45,412 bases of DNA from contig CAMVTS010000016.1 of NCBI GenBank assembly GCA_947170465.1, forward strand, positions 1-45,412, given 5' to 3'. Shown here in pieces: positions 39,835-45,412 of this stretch. Source of the stretch: an uncultured Clostridia bacterium (GTDB taxonomy: Bacteria; Bacillota; Clostridia; Oscillospirales; Acutalibacteraceae). The position numbers were made by a program, and so were the translations under genes. A model generated the notes under the pieces. That model ran no database searches and was not told where the DNA came from. It saw nothing but the letters and a program-made list of their open reading frames with translations. Positions within the stretch are counted from its first letter, which is position 1, and each line of letters begins with the position of its first letter.

Positions 39835-40746
39835 TTAAGAAGCCGCACGGACAACTGAGCGCGTCAGATTCACTGCGGTCGTTGTGGCGTGTACTACCGA
39901 CATCATATTGACCTTAACACTCGAATCCAGACCGAATTGTTCGGCGATTCTCGGCACTTCGTTTGCCGAGAGCATAACGCCAAGTCCAAGCAGCATATTG
40001 TCAGGGAATATCATCAAGCCCAAATACAGCAGAGTTGTCTGCATAAATGCCGTCAGACAGATTGCGATCACCTGTTTCATCCACTGATTGAAGCCGTCCT
40101 GATAACCTCTCGGCAGACTGAACATATACAGCGAGCCGACCGCCATCTGGATAAGCAGGATACCGCCGCGCTTGATATTGGCGAAGAATATCTTGACAAC
40201 ACAATAGGCAAACGCAATCATCGCAAGGATATTGAACAAGCTGAAAGATACATTGTTGGTAAGCGCAAACGCGCCTTTCCACAGTTCGGTTGATTCTTCA
40301 GCTAATCCGAGCGATTTTCCGCTTGAATTAAGAAGCGACAGATCCTTTGCGAGTGAATTCTGCAATGAAATACAGAACTTGTACAACTCGACAGGAACTA
40401 TCCCAATCAACGAACAGGCGAAGAAGCCTTTAAGAATATTGATAGCAGTTGTCTTGATTGATGCTCTGCCGTTCTGATACTCTACCGCCACATCAAACAC
40501 GGCGACTACCGTTCCTGCGGCGAACAGCGCCCAGCCAAACAAAGTAAACAAACTGATTGTTGACTGGACAACTCCGAGGTCAAATATCTCAGCGCCCATG
40601 TTGCCCATCTGCGTAAAAAAGTCTGCTACGGCGTTATAAATTTGCTCGTAGATCCACTTCATCATAACATCGAAGATGGCGCTTGAGATCTGCTGACCTA
40701 ACGATCCGAATGCATTTCCTAATAAATCACCTAACCAATCAAACAT
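39835..40746 (-). CDS. VirB6/TrbL-like multi-pass T4SS membrane protein
   Basis: 303 residues with an amphipathic N-terminus (MFDWLGDLLGNAFGSLGQQI) and about five to six hydrophobic helices. This matches the clostridial TrbL/VirB6-like channel proteins. Its ATG directly follows the TAA of the adhesin remnant. It is expected to line the membrane part of the transfer channel. No sign of truncation. Confidence 0.85.
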   Translation of the reverse strand: MFDWLGDLLGNAFGSLGQQISSAIFDVMMKWIYEQIYNAVADFFTQMGNMGAEIFDLGVVQSTISLFTLFGWALFAAGTVVAVFDVAVEYQNGRASIKTTAINILKGFFACSLIGIVPVELYKFCISLQNSLAKDLSLLNSSGKSLGLAEESTELWKGAFALTNNVSFSLFNILAMIAFAYCVVKIFFANIKRGGILLIQMAVGSLYMFSLPRGYQDGFNQWMKQVIAICLTAFMQTTLLYLGLMIFPDNMLLGLGVMLSANEVPRIAEQFGLDSSVKVNMMSVVHATTTAVNLTRSVVRAAS

Positions 40747-41421
40747 TTAAGAACCACCCCTTAACCGAGGACAGTCCAAATGTACATTGGTGCGGTTAAC
40801 GCGAATACAAGACATCCAAGGGACAGTGCTGTGCGCCGCCATAGCAGTAGAAATCTTATTATATACATCCTTTACACCGGGATTCATACCGCCTGCGCAC
40901 ATACCGTCAATATACTTGGTGTTGGTACACTTGAAGCCCTCGTTGGTATTTCTGCAACCGCTGATAAGTTCCCAGACAATCAGCTGAGTAGCAATCCACT
41001 GCTGACCGTCGGTGTAGCCCAAGTTTTTGCTGTTGCCGGGCTTGCCGTAAAGCAGTGCAATATTAATGGCTTTTCTTGTCGCGGCAGGAATACCATTCCA
41101 AACGGATGACTTGCCCTCGGTCAAGGTGTTGCCGGAATAAAGGCTGTAGCCGGGTTCGATGCAGTACGCGTCTTTACCGTCAGCGTAGATTCTGCACAAT
41201 TCCTCACCGGGCGTACCTACTGTAACGCTGCCGTTGGTAACGGTTTTTGCGAAAGTGATAATACCGCCACCGGTGTCGTAGCAGTAATCGAAGGTGATGG
41301 TTGCGGTATCTCCGGTCTTTGCGCTTACGGGAAGGGCAAAGAACATAGAGAGGATAGTTACTGCCGCAAGAATCAGCGCAGCAACTCTTTTATATTTTTT
41401 ACTTGAAACAATCTTGTCCAT
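40747..41421 (-). CDS. Truncated thioester-domain surface adhesin
   Basis: 224 residues. A signal peptide (about 1-34) is followed by a thioester domain: Cys87 in DAYCIEPG and Gln146 in ATQLIVW, the pair that forms the internal Cys-Gln bond used to attach covalently to host or surface amines. Full adhesins of this kind run several hundred to over a thousand residues with Ig-like repeats and a sorting signal. This one switches at about residue 195 to unrelated-looking sequence (WMSCIRVNRTNVHLDCP) and stops, with no wall anchor. AAAGGAATAACAC precedes the ATG. Product is probably secreted or inactive. Confidence 0.8.
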   Translation of the reverse strand: MDKIVSSKKYKRVAALILAAVTILSMFFALPVSAKTGDTATITFDYCYDTGGGIITFAKTVTNGSVTVGTPGEELCRIYADGKDAYCIEPGYSLYSGNTLTEGKSSVWNGIPAATRKAINIALLYGKPGNSKNLGYTDGQQWIATQLIVWELISGCRNTNEGFKCTNTKYIDGMCAGGMNPGVKDVYNKISTAMAAHSTVPWMSCIRVNRTNVHLDCPRLRGGS

Positions 41422-41451
41422 GTGTTATTCCTTTCTTAGATAAAATAGAAT

Positions 41452-41472
41452 AGGCAGAGGTGTTTCCTCTGC
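41452..41472 (-). terminator. Terminator between the antirestriction block and the adhesin gene
   Basis: GGCAGAGG and CCTCTGCC form a perfect 8-bp stem with a 5-base loop; on the minus strand it is followed by TATTCTATTTTAT. Confidence 0.75.
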
Positions 41473-41546
41473 CGCATTGAAATAGATTTACTTTTCTGTC
41501 GGGAACCAATCGATAATATCAGCTGATGCTGTCTGCTCGAATTGGC

Positions 41547-41563
41547 TGCGACAACTTGTCGCA
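41547..41563. promoter_or_regulatory. Perfect 17-bp palindrome TGCGACAACTTGTCGCA
   Basis: An odd-length perfect palindrome centred on 41555, upstream of the adhesin gene. The minus strand can be read EQTASADIIDWFPTEK before TAA near 41490, which looks like the tail of a lost small gene. Operator or hairpin; role unknown. Confidence 0.45.
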
Positions 41564-41576
41564 AATCATAACCTCA

Positions 41577-42491
41577 TCACCTGCCTCTCAAAATAGATTT
41601 CCGTACATATATCTCGGGTAACATTAGGTACTCATTAGCTATGATGTTGAGCGTTTCAATATCATCCATTGAGTTAAAGACATCTTCATCGATCTGAGGA
41701 ATACCGCTTTGAAAATCATAGTAAACGCAATCCTCAATGTTGCCCGCGCCAATCTTTTCGGCGAACTCGTGGAGTTCGTCGATACCAATCGGAAGTTCGA
41801 GCCAATGCGCACTATTTAATACCTCACTCGGATCCTTCACGGGAGCCCTTGATACAAGCAGTCTGAACACAGCGTTTTCAAATTCTTCCGTCTGCGGAAT
41901 ATGCTCTCCGTCATAAACTTCGGGACGTTCATAGGCGTAGGTTGCAACATAGAAACCATTGATGAAGTATCCTTCATCATTCTCCATCTGCTGTTTTCCG
42001 ATAGCTTCATAATTGAGAAACTTTAATGCCGAATCAGGCAAATTCTCTAAATCGGTGATAAAACTGTTCTCTACAGCAAATCTGCCGAGCTCTTCAAGGT
42101 TGGTTATATCCGGCACAATCGGAATCGCATCCAACCCATAGGTCAGATTGATCAAGTCTTTGACGGACGTGAGTTCTTTTCCCTCTTTGGCAAAGTATTT
42201 TTCCGTTACCGCGTCGTAAGCGATCTGTTCATGGCGCTCTAACGAGTTTAGCCGCTTCGTGAGGAAATTTAGTTCCTCAATGCTTGTTGTTTCCAATCTA
42301 ACATTGTCAAGACCTATATCAGTTGACTCATATACCGATATATCATGATACAGATTATCTGAATCCGTATACCGAGCTTCCTGTTTAGCGTTTTCAATCT
42401 GCATCTTAGTTGCGGGCAGATCAAGTGAAGCATAGAAATAGCCGTTGCCGTTTGCTTTTTCTGCTGTTAATTCAATTTGAATCTGTGCCAT
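41577..42491 (-). CDS. ArdA-like antirestriction family protein
   Basis: 304 residues, acidic. The pattern YFYASLDLPATKMQIENAKQEAR with TSIEELNFLTKRLNSLERHEQ, and a later EELGRFAVENSFITDLENLPDSALKFLNYEAIGKQ segment, match a clostridial ICE family that I recall as ArdA-like. ArdA proteins mimic bent DNA and block type I restriction enzymes, so incoming DNA survives. GGAGGTGAAACCATT precedes the ATG. It is the last gene of the tightly packed block. Confidence 0.65.
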   Translation of the reverse strand: MAQIQIELTAEKANGNGYFYASLDLPATKMQIENAKQEARYTDSDNLYHDISVYESTDIGLDNVRLETTSIEELNFLTKRLNSLERHEQIAYDAVTEKYFAKEGKELTSVKDLINLTYGLDAIPIVPDITNLEELGRFAVENSFITDLENLPDSALKFLNYEAIGKQQMENDEGYFINGFYVATYAYERPEVYDGEHIPQTEEFENAVFRLLVSRAPVKDPSEVLNSAHWLELPIGIDELHEFAEKIGAGNIEDCVYYDFQSGIPQIDEDVFNSMDDIETLNIIANEYLMLPEIYVRKSILRGR

Positions 42492-42505
42492 AATGGTTTC
42501 ACCTC

Positions 42506-43870
42506 CTACATCTTCATGGTGTTGATTTCATCTTCATCGGGAGTGTCATCTACTCCCCAAGGTTCAGCTTCGTAAATTGTTTTTCCTCTGTAGGAGATTG
42601 CCGTAATCTCCTGCGGATAGAACCGTGAGCCTTCCTCAAACATATTTCGGAAGTTCTCTCTGTCCTTTGCGGGCATATCCCAAGAGTGGTAATCCATATA
42701 TGCGTTACAGCCGAGATTGAACGCCGGGTACTTGAAGGTGAAATCCTTTCCGTCACGCTGGATCGTAACATTCACGGACTTTGCACCGCTTTCATTTACC
42801 GCCTTACTGATATTTCTCTGGCGATGGAAACGGGTATCTTCTTTTGCTTCGAGCTTTTCAAGGCAATCCCTGACGTGTTCATTCATATACAATTGCAGAA
42901 GCATATCGTCCTGATGCGTCTGCCAATACCCTGTCGCTGCTTCCTCAACTGCGGCAGACGGATATTTGAGAAACCGTATCATCTGTGATTCTTCAAACCT
43001 GTCGCAGTCATAATCACATTGGAATTTCACATCTTCTGCAGATTCTCCATCCAAGAATTTTTGTCGAATCACCGCTTCAGCGTAGTATTCTTTGAAATGA
43101 TCCAGTTTTTGCTGATAGCTTTCATTTTCAAAGAACGGACTGCGAAGGTTATCCACGTTATTGTCAACGATGTCATTGATGAAGCAGCGAACGGCTGATT
43201 CAAATTCGTCTTGGATAGTACGGATTGTTTTACCTGAATCCAAGTCGGACACGTCATGTTCCTGAATGATACATCTAACCAAATCTCGGTTAGCTTCCAA
43301 AAACCATTCAGCTTCATCTTTGACGATTTCAGACGGGTTATCGACATATCGAATCATACTCATTTGACCGAGGAATTCAAAGTGGAAATGAATCTTATAA
43401 CTGATGTCTTCAGATTTGATTCCTTTTCGAAAACAATCCTGTGCGTCCAATTTAAGTTCCTCTTCATCGCACCATTTATATACTTTTCCCAGCGCTTTAT
43501 CCACAGACAGTGATCCCCTTATTGTATCGGCATTTTTCTCAAAGTATTGAACCAGATATCTGCGCACGTCCTGATTAAAGCTTTTTTGCAAAAGGCTGAA
43601 AGTTTCACCGCTGTCTATTTCCGGCAGATTTCCTCTTAAGGGGAATTCGGAAGCATAGAGTTTGCCGTCCTTCTTATTGTAAATGCCGCAATAGTAGAAC
43701 GGCAGCTTCGGAGCAAGAGCATGCGCGTCAATCACTCTTTGATGATAAATCAGGTCAATTTTCTTACTGAAAGAAACTTTCATGAAGTTTTCCTGACGGT
43801 CATAATCACGCACAAAAGTGAGATTTGAGTCAGAATCTTTCAGCCAAGCATAGAGCTTTTCGAATTTCAC
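42506..43870 (-). CDS. Unknown acidic protein with internal duplication
   Basis: 454 residues, acidic, no membrane segment. Two stretches are alike: SEDISYKIHFHFEFLG-QMSMIRYV (then PSEIVKDEAEWFLEANRDL) and AEDVKFQCDYDCDRFE-ESQMIRFL (then PSAAVEEAATGYWQTHQDD), about 55 residues each, at about residues 150-205 and 262-318. GTG start overlapping the stop of the gene before it (GTGA). Not recognised. The position among ArdA-like genes suggests anti-defence or DNA-mimic roles; that is only inference. Confidence 0.7.
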   Translation of the reverse strand: MKFEKLYAWLKDSDSNLTFVRDYDRQENFMKVSFSKKIDLIYHQRVIDAHALAPKLPFYYCGIYNKKDGKLYASEFPLRGNLPEIDSGETFSLLQKSFNQDVRRYLVQYFEKNADTIRGSLSVDKALGKVYKWCDEEELKLDAQDCFRKGIKSEDISYKIHFHFEFLGQMSMIRYVDNPSEIVKDEAEWFLEANRDLVRCIIQEHDVSDLDSGKTIRTIQDEFESAVRCFINDIVDNNVDNLRSPFFENESYQQKLDHFKEYYAEAVIRQKFLDGESAEDVKFQCDYDCDRFEESQMIRFLKYPSAAVEEAATGYWQTHQDDMLLQLYMNEHVRDCLEKLEAKEDTRFHRQRNISKAVNESGAKSVNVTIQRDGKDFTFKYPAFNLGCNAYMDYHSWDMPAKDRENFRNMFEEGSRFYPQEITAISYRGKTIYEAEPWGVDDTPDEDEINTMKM

Positions 43871-44718
43871 AGTTTCATTCCTCCGTTCTGCTGTTGAGAA
43901 AGATATTCGTTCATCTCATTCTCATCGTAGATAAAGTAATCATCGCCGGAATTCCACATGGATACATAAAGGTCGCCGTCCTCGGTTTCGATAGGTCTCT
44001 GTTCAAGCCCTTCTCCAAAGCCGTCCGAATTTTGACCGCGCACCCATTCTCTGACCTTTTCCTTTTCTTCTGCCGTGAAAGGCTCACGGAGTTTGAAGTC
44101 GACTTTGCCGAAGAGTCTGCCGTTCATCTCAGCGACATCCCATCTGGCGGTTACCATTTTTGCCTGGGCGTTATCGTCATCGTAGAAGTAATCCTTCATA
44201 TCACCCAAATCGGCGTCCTGCTCTTTTTCCACGAGTTCGCGGATATCCCATTTATAATCCATGAGGAAGGGATTTCCCACCTCGTACTCGTCATCATATT
44301 CTTCATCTTCAAGCATACCAACAAGCGGAAAGTAGAATGTTTCGGTATATTGTCCGGCTTCAAAAGTCTGCTTTTTGACATCCTTGATCAGTTCATCGGG
44401 CGTAGAGTACTGATCGTTAAGGATATCCGATTCTAACGCCTCTTTGACTTCATCGGGAGCGTTCATCACTGCATTTGCGAGATTATTGACATCTCTCAGT
44501 GTATGACTGTCATTGAACAGCTTGATCATGTGTACACCAATGTCGCTGTCGGCTGACAGCTTAACTGTAACATCGCTGTCGGGATCTTCTGTTATGAAAG
44601 TATTGTGGGATAACTTTTGCCCAATGGAATTTAGCTTGGTATCAAGATCCATTCTGTCGCGCGGCATATCTACCACAAGAGTATTGCCACGGTTATTTAT
44701 AACTGCTGTAATCAGCAT
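43867..44718 (-). CDS. Acidic ArdA-like ICE protein
   Basis: 283 residues with a very high Asp/Glu content (for example EDEEYDDEYEV and DYFYDDDN). The N-terminal 100 residues have the LPAT-family style of ICE proteins, and RDVNNLANAVMNAPDEVKEAL resembles EELNFLTKRLNSLERHEQIAY in the protein at 41577. GAGGTGAAATT precedes the ATG, and it overlaps the end of the upstream gene. Likely part of the antirestriction block. Function unproven. Confidence 0.65.
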   Translation of the reverse strand: MLITAVINNRGNTLVVDMPRDRMDLDTKLNSIGQKLSHNTFITEDPDSDVTVKLSADSDIGVHMIKLFNDSHTLRDVNNLANAVMNAPDEVKEALESDILNDQYSTPDELIKDVKKQTFEAGQYTETFYFPLVGMLEDEEYDDEYEVGNPFLMDYKWDIRELVEKEQDADLGDMKDYFYDDDNAQAKMVTARWDVAEMNGRLFGKVDFKLREPFTAEEKEKVREWVRGQNSDGFGEGLEQRPIETEDGDLYVSMWNSGDDYFIYDENEMNEYLSQQQNGGMKL

Positions 44719-45047
44719 AATTTCACCTCATTCCTAATTATTGGAGTATAGATTGTAAATTCCGAACTGCCGTGCGGATGCACATCGGGATGCGTGAGGA
44801 ATCCTTCCCCTCGTCCTGTGTAGGCCGCAACCTCATACTCGTTTGCCGTGAACACTTCGCCCTCTCCATAGAGGAAGGACTCAACTTCTGCTTTGATTTC
44901 ACGGCAGTCGATGTTATCGCAGATAAACTTCTGATAAATCAGCCAATCCTCCAAGTCATAGTTGTTTGTGGGGATCCCGCAGCACAGAAGCTGCGTTGAA
45001 TTGCCGTTATCGGCAGTCAGTGTCACTTTTGAGAACAGAACAGCCAT
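44712..45047 (-). CDS. Unknown small protein in the antirestriction block
   Basis: 111 residues, mildly acidic. Two near halves: VTLTADNGNSTQLLCCG and FLYGEGEVFTANEYEVAAYTGRG, then HPDVHPHGSSEFTIY. No family recognised. Its ATG overlaps the stop of the ArdA gene by one base (TAATG), with GGGAGGAATGTA as the binding site, so translation is coupled. Confidence 0.65.
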   Translation of the reverse strand: MAVLFSKVTLTADNGNSTQLLCCGIPTNNYDLEDWLIYQKFICDNIDCREIKAEVESFLYGEGEVFTANEYEVAAYTGRGEGFLTHPDVHPHGSSEFTIYTPIIRNEVKLC

Positions 45048-45412
45048 TACATTCCTCCCATTCTCATAGAACTATCGACGGTATCAAGCTGATCGAGGAT
45101 CTCATCCAGTCCGGTATAACCTGTATAGTAGATAAAACCACCTGATACGAATTGACCTGAATGCTCATCCGCGATATATTCTCCGAATTGGTCGAAGTTG
45201 AAAAATTCCTCCAACTCCTCAGACAAGTCATAATCATCAGAGTTGTTGATGAAATATCTGCCGATCTCGTCATAATCGCCCTCATAAACATCAGTTATGA
45301 GTTCGAAGTCATCAACGCTGTCTATCAAGACGTTGATGTCGCTAGCCGAAGTGACACCTTCTATATTGTGGGCACTACACTCGCTTCTTCCGTTTCTTGC
45401 ATAATTATTACA
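45047..45412 (-). CDS. ArdA-family antirestriction protein, 5' end beyond the window
   Basis: 121 codons are visible; the frame is open to the window edge and reads CNNYARNGRSECSAH... upstream of the first possible start (TTG 45328). The segment YDEIGRYFINNSDDYDLSEE then FFNFDQFGEYIADEHSGQF resembles the C-terminal domain of ArdA (acidic helices followed by the [FY]DxxxxxxxYIAxE-type element). Inhibits type I restriction by DNA mimicry in known members. The missing N-terminus prevents a full check. Confidence 0.65.
   Translation of the reverse strand, partial: CNNYARNGRSECSAHNIEGVTSASDINVLIDSVDDFELITDVYEGDYDEIGRYFINNSDDYDLSEELEEFFNFDQFGEYIADEHSGQFVSGGFIYYTGYTGLDEILDQLDTVDSSMRMGGM

Noticed and set aside
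1..45412. Integrase, insertion sequence, tRNA or rRNA genes
   Set aside because: I looked for recombinase, transposase and tRNA-like patterns on both strands and found none that I can support; the ICE ends must lie outside the window.

Overview
The window looks like DNA from a gut-type Clostridia bacterium, probably Oscillospiraceae/Ruminococcaceae. This is inferred from low-to-moderate G+C, strong AGGAGG-type ribosome binding sites, T4SS and adhesin genes of the Gram-positive type, and gene families typical of clostridial integrative conjugative elements (ICEs). The right half (about 22.3-45.4 kb, all on the minus strand) is the conjugation core of such an element. The left half (about 0-22.2 kb) is a mosaic of short accessory cassettes: resistance, export, regulation, detoxification and gene remnants. 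No integrase, excisionase, tRNA, rRNA or element end is visible, so I cannot say where the ICE begins or whether the left half is cargo or chromosome.

Left half. 0-5.2 kb: an AAC(3)-type acetyltransferase, a LacI regulator, two tiny proteins and a MATE exporter on the minus strand, facing a divergent TetR gene with two matching palindromes in the shared control region. Two inverted cysteine-rich KTR genes flank this block. 5.2-8.2 kb: a G+C-richer ABC exporter cassette and a membrane-anchored alpha/beta hydrolase. 8.4-14.1 kb: a patchwork of HTH/zinc-ribbon, GNAT, truncated flavoprotein, SLOG, XRE, EFR1-type flavodoxin-ferredoxin with its TetR, and adenosine-deaminase-like genes, with three related palindromes and a guaA-tail-like scrap. 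14.3-15.7 kb: a serine beta-lactamase-like membrane protein. 15.8-16.9 kb: two unknown genes, one apparently frameshifted. 17.1-22.2 kb: a FtsX-type permease, its ATPase, a response regulator and a histidine kinase, which resembles a peptide-antibiotic sensing and detoxification unit.

Right half. Read in the direction of transcription, from the right edge leftwards: a translationally coupled run of acidic proteins including ArdA-like antirestriction proteins (45.4-41.6 kb); a thioester adhesin reduced to its head domain; T4SS proteins (VirB6-like, PrgI/VirB3-like, a separate VirB4-N-like protein, class B sortase, VirB4 ATPase); an islet of non-transfer genes (Gfo/Idh oxidoreductase, small basic protein, sugar O-acetyltransferase); a CHAP/lysozyme wall hydrolase; two paralogous pentapeptide-repeat proteins; two related small-domain proteins; a repeat-rich intergenic region that could be oriT; a ribbon-helix-helix accessory protein; a relaxase fused to about 12 Sel1 repeats; a three-way-junction structure; a TOPRIM protein; the VirD4 coupling protein; and a winged-helix protein. 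Together these form a nearly complete Gram-positive conjugation machine with an early antirestriction block.

The most unusual signals are the structured 66-base element at 25615-25680, the repeat and hairpin region at 29045-29387, the alternative-pairing leader in front of virB4 (37987-38056), the decapitated adhesin gene, and the acidic protein cluster at the right edge.
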